From: Vibrio rhodolitus
GTDB taxonomy: Bacteria > Pseudomonadota > Gammaproteobacteria > Enterobacterales > Vibrionaceae
Direction: 5' to 3'
Length of the DNA stretch: 64,000 nt
Assembly: GCF_003350325.1 (NCBI RefSeq)
Contig: NZ_QLYZ01000001.1
Coordinates: forward strand, 124,001-188,000
Below, one piece after another: positions 56,336 to 64,000 of the stretch. The notes under the pieces were generated by a model that was not told where the DNA came from, did no database searches, and saw nothing but the letters and a program-made list of their open reading frames with translations. Each line of letters begins with the position of its first letter. The stretch's first letter is position 1. A program made the translations under genes and the position numbers.

Positions 56336-56806
56336 CTAGTTTTCAGCAAGTGACTGGTTTAAGAAAAACAAAACAGATTCACCAAGGCATGTCTTTAACG
56401 CAGCATTCGCTTCGTCATTGGACATTGTTGCTTGCATCTTGTTGAGTAGCTTGCTAACACCGATTCTTCCCCCTGTTCCTGAACCAGTAGCATTTTCAAT
56501 TAATAATTTGTTAACTTCGCGAAACGTCTGGTTTTCTAATGCCTTGACCCAAGACGCAATAAACCTTGCTTCATCAGTAAAATCGAGTAGGTCGACAATG
56601 ATAGGGAATATCTTACCTTGTAACGCAATGCCAAAGTCCAAGCGTTTCTCATAATAGCGCTGAATGCTTGATTTACGAGTGCCAAAGTCTTTTGCGATTC
56701 TTTCGTACGAGAGTGCATCCCATCCTTCATTGATAAACACTTCATAGATGTGGGCATCGAGTATCGCTTTTTTTCTCTCTTTTTCTTGCGCTGTTATTTT
56801 CGCCAT
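56336..56806 (-). CDS. TetR-like transcriptional regulator
   Basis: The 156-residue protein has a TetR-type N-terminal domain: KKAILDAHIYEVFINEGWDALSYERIAKDFGTRKSSIQRYYEKRLDF, the helix-turn-helix with a Tyr-Tyr variant of the usual LYYHF. The C-terminal ligand domain is short (TetR proteins are usually about 190-220 residues), so it may be a minimal member. Cluster partners on the same strand are two unknown small genes. Its ligand is unknown. The identity of the family is good, of the target weak. Confidence 0.75.
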   Translation of the reverse strand: MAKITAQEKERKKAILDAHIYEVFINEGWDALSYERIAKDFGTRKSSIQRYYEKRLDFGIALQGKIFPIIVDLLDFTDEARFIASWVKALENQTFREVNKLLIENATGSGTGGRIGVSKLLNKMQATMSNDEANAALKTCLGESVLFFLNQSLAEN

Positions 56807-57136
56807 TGGTGCCTTGGACTATCTAAATACTGGAATCACTATTGACTGCATAGCGTACATGAATATGAACTTCTCGACCATTAGAGTTACTTTTATCCAA
56901 CTTCTGATATCTAAAGCAGTTACTTCTTTCTGAGCTATTTGAGTGCGTGTATAAGAAAACGAAGGGTTAGTTTATCAAGCTATGGGTACCATGTTTGAGT
57001 AGGATTCTTGTAAATGCAACATTTTGCATTTGTCGTCACAAAACTTAAAGAACAGTCTAAATATAAGCTATGCAAATAGATTAACTGCCAGTACATTTCG
57101 ATTAATTATTAAACAACATGGATAAGTAATTCAGTG
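56807..57136. other. AT-rich intergenic region
   Basis: About 330 bp between the divergent TetR-like gene and the secreted protein gene at 57137. It should hold both promoters; no clear operator or structured RNA was seen. Confidence 0.35.
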
Positions 57137-57679
57137 ATGAAAAATATATCAAAAACCTTTCTTGCAGCCGTATTGGTATGCTCTGCTACTTCTGTATCAG
57201 CTCTTGAATACCCAGAAATCACTTGTGATGATTTAGCGAAGTACTCAGAAAAACTTGGCACAAGCCCACTAAACGGGTTAGTCCTTGAAACAGAAGATCC
57301 AAAAGGAATGCTAAAACACATTACTTTTGCACCGTACCACAACCTTTCATTGGAAGTTCGAAGCCAAGGGCAACTTGTAGGCACAATTCAAATGGTCGAC
57401 ACAAGTGTTGAAGACAATGTTACTCGTTTCCACGAACGAGTTCATCGTGCTCATCGTGATGCTCGTGGTGGTCAAATGTTTGAATTCACACAAATCTCTG
57501 ATGATCGATTTGAATTCCGTCTATATGGTGAGGAATATGATGAAGTAACAAAAACCTTTAAGTTTACTCTACCTCTACCAGTTTTCCGTAACCCAAATGT
57601 TGAAAACCCTTTTGTTTACACACTAAATGCAACAAAAGAGTCTATTAAAGCAGCTCAAAACGCGAAATGTAAATCATAA
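57137..57679 (+). CDS. Unknown exported protein
   Basis: The 180-residue product begins with a signal peptide (MKNISKTFLAAVLVCSATSV, cleavage near SALE). The mature part has two cysteines, EITCDDL near the start and NAKCKS at the end, likely forming one disulfide. A beta-rich middle includes FHERVHRAHRDARGG. No family was recognised. ATG at 57137 is favoured over GTG at 57134; the ribosome site is weak. It is followed in the same direction, 49 bp on, by another unknown gene, so the two may share a transcript. Confidence 0.6.
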   Translation: MKNISKTFLAAVLVCSATSVSALEYPEITCDDLAKYSEKLGTSPLNGLVLETEDPKGMLKHITFAPYHNLSLEVRSQGQLVGTIQMVDTSVEDNVTRFHERVHRAHRDARGGQMFEFTQISDDRFEFRLYGEEYDEVTKTFKFTLPLPVFRNPNVENPFVYTLNATKESIKAAQNAKCKS

Positions 57680-57728
57680 CTAAGATTAGTCATATCGACG
57701 AATATCATTAGCTATTTAGGTGAGTTTA

Positions 57729-58265
57729 ATGAGTGACAACAAATTAAATAAAGAAGAGCTGCGAGATCAAGCTGACAAAGCTAAGGTGATAGCATCAGAG
57801 AAAGCAGCGCAAGCACAAGAGCAGGCAAAAAAACTAAAAAATGTTGTTGAGTCTGGTGTTAGAGCAAAAGATCCCAAAGTTCTTGGTGGTATTGCTGTAG
57901 CCGCTGTCCTTGTATTGGGGTTGATGTTTGGAACAGGAGGTACGTCTTTAAGCGATATTGATGGTCAAACATTCGAACCCGATTACACCACTGACACATG
58001 GATGGCAAATGAACAGGCACTGTTTGAAGCGAATCCAGAAGCAGTAACAAGGACATTCCATGATGATGGTTTTACTGAGTACAACTATAGTACATCATCA
58101 TATGAGAGAAAGGTTATTGCCTGGGCAGTTCAAGAACGTGAAGATGATAAATTTGCAATTTACAATCCAAAGTGGCCAAACACGCATTATGTCTTTTCTT
58201 CTGACTCTAAAATGTGTATAGAGGACTACGGTCAAATTCATAGATGCTTTAAAGCCGCAGACTAA
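57729..58265 (+). CDS. Unknown single-span membrane protein
   Basis: The 178-residue product has a charged helical head (LNKEELRDQADKAKVIASEK, AAQAQEQAKKLKNVVESG), a membrane span (GGIAVAAVLVLGLMFG) and a periplasmic domain. That domain carries a motif-like FDGQTFEPDY-type start (SDIDGQTFEPDYTTD) and two cysteines (SKMCIEDYGQIHRCFKAAD). No family was recognised. Start at 57729 is chosen from AGGTGAG six bases upstream. A terminator follows. Confidence 0.6.
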   Translation: MSDNKLNKEELRDQADKAKVIASEKAAQAQEQAKKLKNVVESGVRAKDPKVLGGIAVAAVLVLGLMFGTGGTSLSDIDGQTFEPDYTTDTWMANEQALFEANPEAVTRTFHDDGFTEYNYSTSSYERKVIAWAVQEREDDKFAIYNPKWPNTHYVFSSDSKMCIEDYGQIHRCFKAAD

Positions 58266-58285
58266 TCACATTTAAAGCGATTACC

Positions 58286-58310
58286 AAAGCCACCTAATCA
58301 GTGGCTTTTT
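58286..58310 (+). terminator. Terminator after the single-span protein gene
   Basis: AAAGCCAC-CTAATCA-GTGGCTTTTT, good stem and T-run. Confidence 0.88.
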
Positions 58311-58637
58311 ATCAAATGAAACAAAGATCCTGAGTTCTTTGTCAAAAATCATGACAACACATTGATGCTAGAATGCTTCTTTTGTCCACGCAGAGAATGT
58401 CTCTAAACCACGAGAAAATCCGTGCACCCACTCAAAATTTAATCAACTCATTTCACATAAGCCAAAACAAAATGATTTAAGACAAGGAATGATTCGCTGC
58501 TATTCTGTTCACTAGTGCATAGCAATGAATATTTTTGAATCTGTCGCCACTTTGCCGCCACTGATTTGTGTAGTAAGAGTGAAAGTGTCATAAATCATTG
58601 AAATAAAAGGGGTGAAAAATAGAATGGAGTCCTATGT
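58311..58637. other. Intergenic region before the alcohol dehydrogenase
   Basis: About 330 bp with no gene. It should carry the promoter of the dehydrogenase gene. No firm promoter or operator was assigned. Confidence 0.35.
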
Positions 58638-59888
58638 ATGTTCCAGTTTATGACCTCCACGCGCATAATTTTTGGTGAAGGTGCGCTGCAATCTTCTCTC
58701 TCAGTGATCAATCAATTTGGCTACAGTGTTTTGTTGGTGTCAGGGAAGAACACCCAACGCGCCTCGCCAATAATTCAATACATAAAAATGCAGGGAATGC
58801 GTTATCAGCACGTCGCTATCTCTGGTGAACCGAATATTACCATGGTCGAAGAGACAGCTCTTAACGGGCGCAAATTTAAACCCGATATGGTGATTGCAAT
58901 CGGAGGAGGCAGTGTAATCGATATGGGCAAGGCCCTTGCCGCCATCATCCCCAACCAAGGCGACGTTTATGATTATGTCGAAGTCGTTGGTAGAAATGTT
59001 CCCCTTAAAACCAAACCCATTCCTTTTATTGCCATTCCCACTACCGCCAGTACTGGCTCTGAAGTAACCCGCAACGCAGTGCTGCGTTCAGGACAAGATA
59101 AAGTCAAAGTAAGCCTTCGTAGCCCCGAGATGCTGGCTGATGTTGCTATTGTTGATCCAACGCTGACTTATGGCACAGATTCCTATACTTCCGGGCGCGG
59201 AGCAATGGATGCATTTACCCATTTAATGGAAGCGTATGTATGCGGGGAGCCAAATCCAATTACCGATATGATTTGTGAAGAGGGGCTTAGACGCCTGAGT
59301 GGCTCCGTTATTGCTGGTTGCCTAGAAGACGATTTTAACGCTCGCGCCGATCTTTCATTTGCGGCGATGTTAGGTGGTATGGCAATTACCAATGCCAAAC
59401 TGGGCGCTGCGCACGGCTTAGCGTCTGCTTTGGGGGGTAAACTTGCGGCTCCTCACAGCGTGATTACTGCACGTCTTGCGCCGTTTGTGATGCAGGAAAA
59501 CATTCGCTCAGCCGAGCAAGCGGGCAGAGCTGATGTGTTGTCGCGCTATCGTAAAATGGCTTATCTACTTACTGGCAGAACCAATGCCTGTCGAGATGAT
59601 TCGGTGTTGTGGGTCAATATGATGTTAGAGAAGCTCAAACTGCCAAACTTGAATGAGTTTGGCGTGTGTCGCACCTCATTTGAGCAAGTGGCAGATGACG
59701 CACTTAAATCGGTGGCGATAAAGGGTAACCCTCTACCGTTAACCAAAGATCGCTTAATGCACATTTTACAGCAGGTTTGTCAGTGTAATGGTAGCTGCGA
59801 AGATGAATCTTACTTTGACAATCAAACTCAAGTTTCGGTGGTCGAAGAATCAGGGCAGGGCGGCGCATCACTATTTCAGCAAACCTGA
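58638..59888 (+). CDS. Iron-containing alcohol dehydrogenase
   Basis: A 416-residue NAD(P)-dependent dehydrogenase of the group III (Fe-ADH) family. The nucleotide-binding motif is AIGGGSVIDMGKALA, followed by IPTTASTGSEVTRNAV. The metal site residues lie in GRGAMDAFTHLMEAY (Asp/His), AHGLASALGGKL and APHSVITARLAPFVM (His). Substrate is not predictable; the family reduces or oxidises many alcohols. It has an additional C-terminal tail of about 35 residues with VCQCNGSCEDESY, a Cys cluster not needed by the fold. Start at 58638, with GGAG nine bases upstream. The neighbour hexR is convergent. Confidence 0.88.
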   Translation: MFQFMTSTRIIFGEGALQSSLSVINQFGYSVLLVSGKNTQRASPIIQYIKMQGMRYQHVAISGEPNITMVEETALNGRKFKPDMVIAIGGGSVIDMGKALAAIIPNQGDVYDYVEVVGRNVPLKTKPIPFIAIPTTASTGSEVTRNAVLRSGQDKVKVSLRSPEMLADVAIVDPTLTYGTDSYTSGRGAMDAFTHLMEAYVCGEPNPITDMICEEGLRRLSGSVIAGCLEDDFNARADLSFAAMLGGMAITNAKLGAAHGLASALGGKLAAPHSVITARLAPFVMQENIRSAEQAGRADVLSRYRKMAYLLTGRTNACRDDSVLWVNMMLEKLKLPNLNEFGVCRTSFEQVADDALKSVAIKGNPLPLTKDRLMHILQQVCQCNGSCEDESYFDNQTQVSVVEESGQGGASLFQQT

Positions 59889-59911
59889 TGTTGTTATAAA
59901 CGCTGAGCAAT

Positions 59912-59940
59912 AAAAAAGAGGCTTGATAGCCTCTTTTTTT
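59912..59940. terminator. Terminator, alcohol dehydrogenase / hexR
   Basis: AAAAAAGAGGCT-TGAT-AGCCTCTTTTTTT, perfect stem between convergent genes with T-runs on both strands. Confidence 0.9.
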
Positions 59941-60793
59941 AGAAGTGCGATAGCTTGTCGTAGCGAGAATCTTTCAACGCATCTTTGACGCGACGTAGGT
60001 TTTCGCGGAAACCCGTACCACGACGCAGAGTAAAGCCGGTTGCCAGTACGTCGATCACTGTCATCTGTACTACACGGCTTGCCATTGGCATATATACGTC
60101 TGTGTCTTCAGGAACATCAAGAGAAATAGTTAAAGACGCAGCTTTGTCGAGCGGTGAGTCTTTCGCGGTAATTGCGATAACAGTTGCGCCGTTTTCACGT
60201 GCTAGGTTCGCAATTTCAACTTGGCTCTTGGTACGTCCCGTATGAGAAATTAAGACGATTACATCATTGTCAGTACAGTTGATGCAGCTCATACGTTGCA
60301 TCACGATGTCTTCAAAACACGTGATTGGAATATTAAAGCGAATAAACTTGTTTTGTGCATCTTTAGCAACAGCAGATGAAGCGCCCAAACCAAAAAATGA
60401 AATACGCTTAGCTTGCGTTAACAAATCAACCGCACGGTTTACTTGCATTGGATCTAGGCTATTTTTTGCCACATCCAAACACGCCATGGTTGATTCAAAA
60501 ATCTTGTGGCTATAAGCATCAGGACCGTCATCTTCTTCGACGTTACGGTTTACATAAGGAGTTCCATTAGCAAGGCTCTGCGCTAAGTGCAGTTTAAAGT
60601 CAGGAAAACCTTTGGTGTCTAATCGGCGACAGAAACGGTTAACGGTAGGCTCACTTACATCGGCCATTTTTGCCAGTGTAGCAATGCTAGAGTGAATTGC
60701 AGTTTGTGGCGATGCCATGATCACTTCTGCGACCTTACGCTCAGACTTACTGAAATTCTCTAAATTTTTCTGTATTTTTTCTAATGTATTCAT
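59939..60793 (-). CDS. hexR: HexR, RpiR-family regulator of central carbon metabolism
   Basis: The protein has 284 residues. The N-terminal RpiR helix-turn-helix reads MNTLEKIQKNLENFSKSERK, VAEVIMASP and MADVSEPTVNRFCRRLDTKGF. The C-terminal SIS sugar-phosphate domain carries RISFFGLGASSAVAKDA and VIVLISHTGRTKSQVEIA. HexR represses or activates glycolytic and Entner-Doudoroff genes and responds to KDPG in related bacteria. ATG at 60793 is preferred over GTG at 60802 by analogy with HexR starts. A loose HexR-like sequence (CAGTAATTTTTACA, 60926-60939) upstream might give autoregulation, but it is weak. Confidence 0.93.
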   Translation of the reverse strand: MNTLEKIQKNLENFSKSERKVAEVIMASPQTAIHSSIATLAKMADVSEPTVNRFCRRLDTKGFPDFKLHLAQSLANGTPYVNRNVEEDDGPDAYSHKIFESTMACLDVAKNSLDPMQVNRAVDLLTQAKRISFFGLGASSAVAKDAQNKFIRFNIPITCFEDIVMQRMSCINCTDNDVIVLISHTGRTKSQVEIANLARENGATVIAITAKDSPLDKAASLTISLDVPEDTDVYMPMASRVVQMTVIDVLATGFTLRRGTGFRENLRRVKDALKDSRYDKLSHF

Positions 60794-61075
60794 AGTGTTC
60801 ACAAGGGTATAGAGAACAACTCGCTCAACGGGCTTCTCAAGTTTTAAACCTAGATATTGGCACTAAACCTACGAGAAGCGCACGATAGCGCCGTTGGACC
60901 AGTATAAACCTAAGCTTTGGTATTACAGTAATTTTTACACAGGCTAATTGGCTAGAATATGACAGGCATCAAACAAAATTTTGTGAAAACTACAAAAATT
61001 CGGTTCATATTGGCGCGATCTGTCGCTAATCTAGCCGCTACTGATAACAAATTACACTAAAAAAGAAAGAAAATT

Positions 61076-62725
61076 TCAGTTTGCCAAAATGTTGTCTGCA
61101 AGTTGATTAATCTTGGTCAGCAAGGTCGGTGCGCCGTTTTGCGCTATCTCTCTTTGCTCTTCAAGAACACTTTGCAAAATCTCACAAGTCGACAATGGGT
61201 TCGCCAGTACCACACGGAACACAATAGTTGGTAAACCATTCAATTGCTCTGGGTTAAGTCGGGTACGGGAAACAAATGAACGCCCATTTTCTCGTTGACG
61301 CTTTTGTACAAACTTGGTCAGTTCATTGAGCAGCTTGTTAAGCTCAGCAGTTTGCTCGCTAGAGGCAATGCTAAGTGCTTGACGCACATGCTCTGGTACA
61401 TAGCGATAGGTCAGCAAACAAAGTTCAGGTTCTGAGACTAACTCAAAATCTTTTTGTTGCTTGATAAGGTCAGCAAAGTAAGCCGCTTTGCTAATGCTTT
61501 GATCAATCAAAAGCTCGTAACCCGGGCGGCTGATAATGTGCATTGCAGCGTAAACCAACATCGCCATGCCTGAGCGTGAACCTTCTAACGTGTGGCTGCC
61601 AAGGTCTTTAGAACCTTTACGTAAAATATATTGCGCATGGTGTTCAATAGATTTCATCGCGCTAGGGTCTTTAAACAGAACCATACCAGCACCCATTGGA
61701 ATATAGAGCTGTTTGTGCGCATCGATAGTCACTGAGTCGGCTAACTCAATACCATCTAGAAGGTGACGATGATTGTTCGACATCAAAGTCGCACCGCCCC
61801 AAGCCGCATCGACGTGGAAGTGGCAGTTCTCTTCTGCACAGATTGCAGCAATTTGTCGTAACGGGTCGATGTTACCAGTTTCAGTCGTACCTGCCACACC
61901 GACAACGGCAAATGGCTTAATGCTTTTTGCTTTAAGCTCTTGAATCTTCGCTTTTAGGCTGTCAGGACAAATACGGTTGTTGCTGTCAGTTTTGACCGCG
62001 ACTAAACCATCTTGACCTAAGCCCAAAACGTCAGCGGCTTTTTTCAGCGAGTAGTGACCGCGCTCAGAAACAAGAATCGCCATGCCTTCATAGCCATAGT
62101 GTTTCATGGCTTTGAAAAGACCTTCTTTTTCTACACCACGAAAACCGTTTTGTGGGCGCAGTGCGTTATTACGCGCAACCCAAAGGGCAGTGATATTTGC
62201 AATCGTGCCGCCAGAGCAAAATGCGCCCAAAGAATGGTTAGCGCTGTGCATCCACTGGCTGTAGAAACTATCTTGTTGCGAATAGATCAATCTATGAAGC
62301 ATACCCAGCACTTGGCGTTCAAGTGGGGTAAATGCCTTAGAAGTCTCGATTTTTACCAAGTTTTGGTTGAGCGCGATCATGATCTTAGATAGCGGCATCA
62401 AGAAATATGGTAGTGCAGAGGTCATGTGACCGATAAAGCTCGGCGCAGAAGTATGCACGGAGTGAGACACTAAGGTATCAAGTAAATGTTGCGTGTGATC
62501 GGAGACGAACTCTGGCTGTTCTGGAATAGCAGGAGAGGAGAAGTCTTTCTCGATCTCTTTAAGAGGTTTTTCTTCCGCGACGATATGCTCACGCAAGAAC
62601 TTATTTAAGTTGCGTGACAATTCAGCTTCGATTTGAGTAAGTGTTGAGTCTGGGCCTTCTGGGACGGTAAAGATTCGAAGTAAACTTTCGAAGCTAGCGT
62701 CGGCCGTTTTTTGTTCCGATACCAT
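61076..62725 (-). CDS. panP: PLP-dependent aspartate 1-decarboxylase
   Basis: A 549-residue group II PLP decarboxylase resembling PanP of vibrios, which makes beta-alanine from aspartate in place of the pyruvoyl enzyme PanD, feeding pantothenate and CoA synthesis. Signatures: HTSAPSFIGHMTSALPYFLMPLS, GTIANITALWVARN, HVDAAWGGATLMSN and the PLP lysine in SVTIDAHKQLYIPMGAG. Length matches the family (about 547). ATG at 62725 is the first in frame. Standalone gene in the window. Glutamate decarboxylase homology exists but the N-terminal pattern favours PanP. Confidence 0.9.
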   Translation of the reverse strand: MVSEQKTADASFESLLRIFTVPEGPDSTLTQIEAELSRNLNKFLREHIVAEEKPLKEIEKDFSSPAIPEQPEFVSDHTQHLLDTLVSHSVHTSAPSFIGHMTSALPYFLMPLSKIMIALNQNLVKIETSKAFTPLERQVLGMLHRLIYSQQDSFYSQWMHSANHSLGAFCSGGTIANITALWVARNNALRPQNGFRGVEKEGLFKAMKHYGYEGMAILVSERGHYSLKKAADVLGLGQDGLVAVKTDSNNRICPDSLKAKIQELKAKSIKPFAVVGVAGTTETGNIDPLRQIAAICAEENCHFHVDAAWGGATLMSNNHRHLLDGIELADSVTIDAHKQLYIPMGAGMVLFKDPSAMKSIEHHAQYILRKGSKDLGSHTLEGSRSGMAMLVYAAMHIISRPGYELLIDQSISKAAYFADLIKQQKDFELVSEPELCLLTYRYVPEHVRQALSIASSEQTAELNKLLNELTKFVQKRQRENGRSFVSRTRLNPEQLNGLPTIVFRVVLANPLSTCEILQSVLEEQREIAQNGAPTLLTKINQLADNILAN

Positions 62726-62895
62726 GCAATAACATTGCTCTTATCATAGTTTGTTGCAGCCGAACAATCTAAACGAAAATACCAGCAATGTCCCGTCTTA
62801 ATTCAAGAATCTTAGATTGTAACTTCGACTGTTGATGAAAATGTCGCTTAAGTGATGGTTAATTGGTCGAAATTGACCAATTAACCATATTAAAC

Positions 62896-63408
62896 CTAAG
62901 GGCAAGTCATTGATTCGACTTTAGCAATAGAGCTGTTGTAGCGTTTTAGTGCGCTATCAATCTTGGTTGGGTGACTGAGAAGATCAGCAAAGGCAGAGCG
63001 CAGTTCATAGTTTTTAGGGTGCTGTTTGGACTGGCGGTCGGCAAATGATTTAGCCGCGATTTGTCCAAGTTCATCTGAGCGAGAGGCCAGTATTTTGATC
63101 TCTTTTTGCTCGAGCTGTAGCCAAGCTTCAACCGGCTTTTGCAGTGCAATTTTAGCAGGATCGTTATCTAAATAGTATTTCACTGCGGCAGCGTTGAGAT
63201 CGAAGTGATTGCGGCGACCATCAAGAAACCACTGGCTCACTTCTTTTAATTCCGGGTACTGCTCACTTGTTAAGCTCGTTAAATCTTCATACCAATGCAT
63301 TGAGGCTTCGACGTAAGCGTCGTATTTTTCTGATAGGCAAACATTATCTGCAGCTAGAGCCGCCGTAGATGTCGCGCTCAAAAGCAGCGCAAGCAACGTA
63401 CGTTTCAT
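62896..63408 (-). CDS. Unknown periplasmic protein
   Basis: The 170-residue product has a signal peptide (MKRTLLALLLSATSTAALAA) cleaved near ALAADN, and a helical mature part with two cysteines, DNVCLSEKYD near the start and ESMTCP at the end, probably linked. No family recognised; it is likely soluble and periplasmic. It lies between panP and the lysO-like gene on the same strand, with gaps of 170 and 66 bp. Function unknown. Confidence 0.65.
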   Translation of the reverse strand: MKRTLLALLLSATSTAALAADNVCLSEKYDAYVEASMHWYEDLTSLTSEQYPELKEVSQWFLDGRRNHFDLNAAAVKYYLDNDPAKIALQKPVEAWLQLEQKEIKILASRSDELGQIAAKSFADRQSKQHPKNYELRSAFADLLSHPTKIDSALKRYNSSIAKVESMTCP

Positions 63409-63474
63409 AAGAACTTCCTAATTGTTATTTATTGTCGGCGTAGTTTAAGAGAATTTTAAATCTATTCCCGCGAT

Positions 63475-64000
63475 CTAGCCCGCAAGTGAGACAAAGAACA
63501 GCATCAGTACAGGGACTAACAGGCTAAGGATAAAGCCACTAACAATCGCAACGGGTACGCAGCGCACACCACCAGTGGTTTGGATAACCGGTAGCGTGAA
63601 ATCCATCGCAGTAGCGCCAGCGTAGCCAATGGCTGTGCAAGGGCGGGTGCGAATAACTAGAGGGATCAGTACCAGTGCAACCAACTCACGCAGTAACTCG
63701 AGCATAAATGAGGCGCCGCCGTAAACCGGACCAAATGCATCGCCCATCAGAATGCCGGCAAGAGAATACCAACCAAACCCTGAGGCCATGGCAAAGCCGC
63801 GATAGATATCAATATCTAAAATCATCGCCGCGATTGCACCACCAAGCATCGAACTGGCAATAATCAGTGCCGCGATACACATACCTTGCTTATTGATTAA
63901 GATTTGCTTGAGAGTTAAACCGCTGTTGCGCAGTTGGATACCGATAAAGAACAGCAGCACGAACAGAATCCATTCGCTGGCTGTATCAACCCATGAAAGA
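63475..64000 (-). CDS. lysO: LysO-like lysine exporter, N-terminus cut by window edge
   Basis: The frame is open to the window edge on the minus strand and ends in TAG at 63475. It shows the C-terminal part of the LysO/YbjE family: MLLFFIGIQLRNSG, GFAMASGFGWYSLAGILMG, LRELVALVLIPLVIR and MDFTLPVIQTTGG, with the last the conserved region. LysO exports L-lysine and related compounds across the inner membrane. About 175 residues are visible of roughly 300. The first in-frame ATG inside the window (63960) is internal, not the start. Confidence 0.88.
   Translation of the reverse strand, partial: LSWVDTASEWILFVLLFFIGIQLRNSGLTLKQILINKQGMCIAALIIASSMLGGAIAAMILDIDIYRGFAMASGFGWYSLAGILMGDAFGPVYGGASFMLELLRELVALVLIPLVIRTRPCTAIGYAGATAMDFTLPVIQTTGGVRCVPVAIVSGFILSLLVPVLMLFFVSLAG

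Noticed and set aside
60926..60939. HexR-box-like sequence upstream of hexR
   Set aside because: Matches the consensus in only part of each half and is AT-rich background; not listed as a site.

Overview
The window reads as ordinary chromosome of a Vibrio-like gammaproteobacterium. The grounds are a PLP-dependent aspartate decarboxylase of the PanP type, a tandem glycine riboswitch ahead of an alanine/glycine symporter, a VCA0849-class RTX adhesin, a HexR regulator, a YbjL/GrxA pair and an integron attC site of VCR type. The species cannot be fixed from the sequence alone. No tRNA, rRNA, insertion sequence, prophage or CRISPR array was seen. Both edges cut genes: a Bax-like glucosaminidase on the left and a LysO-like exporter on the right.

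Region 1 (1-3060) holds the Bax-like gene and a concentrative nucleoside transporter with a rich control region: a CRP-like site, a sigma70 promoter, a PurR-like box and a GC-rich, foldable leader of about 220 nt. Region 2 (3290-11100) is the most coherent unit. A histidine kinase, an NtrC-type sigma54 activator and an orphan periplasmic binding protein overlap end to end. Immediately downstream a textbook -24/-12 promoter precedes an NCS2-type permease and an acyl-CoA ligase. This looks like a complete sense, import and activate circuit for an unidentified organic acid. Region 3 (11100-12640) has a 49-aa membrane protein behind a SoxR/MerR-type promoter, a VOC protein and a LysE-family exporter.

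Region 4 (13023-24365) is one gene of 3780 codons: an RTX adhesin with an N-terminal retention module and LapG-type TAAG site, about nine T1SS-143 repeats, a Gly/Ser linker, cadherin-like domains, RTX nonapeptides and a type I secretion signal. Neither its secretion system nor lapD/lapG lies in the window. Region 5 (24421-31250) is accessory in character: a YdjM-like protein, a chemoreceptor gene broken by an in-frame TAG, a VOC protein, unknown genes around a lone attC site, and an ASCH-domain protein.

Region 6 (31346-49800) is mostly housekeeping: M32 carboxypeptidase, LysE exporter, AGCS symporter under a tandem glycine riboswitch, YggL, a small membrane protein plus coiled-coil pair, an outer-membrane protein, a two-component pair with a degenerate receiver and a cNMP-like domain, a DUF945 protein, SerC, an HdeD-like protein, a Cache chemoreceptor, YgiQ and a DUF4250 protein. 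Region 7 (49841-55550) has divergent metR/metE with MetJ-like boxes, then ybjL and grxA. Region 8 (55700-58300) is a block of poorly known small genes with a TetR-like regulator. Region 9 (58638-64000) has an iron alcohol dehydrogenase, hexR, panP, a periplasmic protein and the lysO fragment. Most convergent gene pairs are separated by clear bidirectional terminators.
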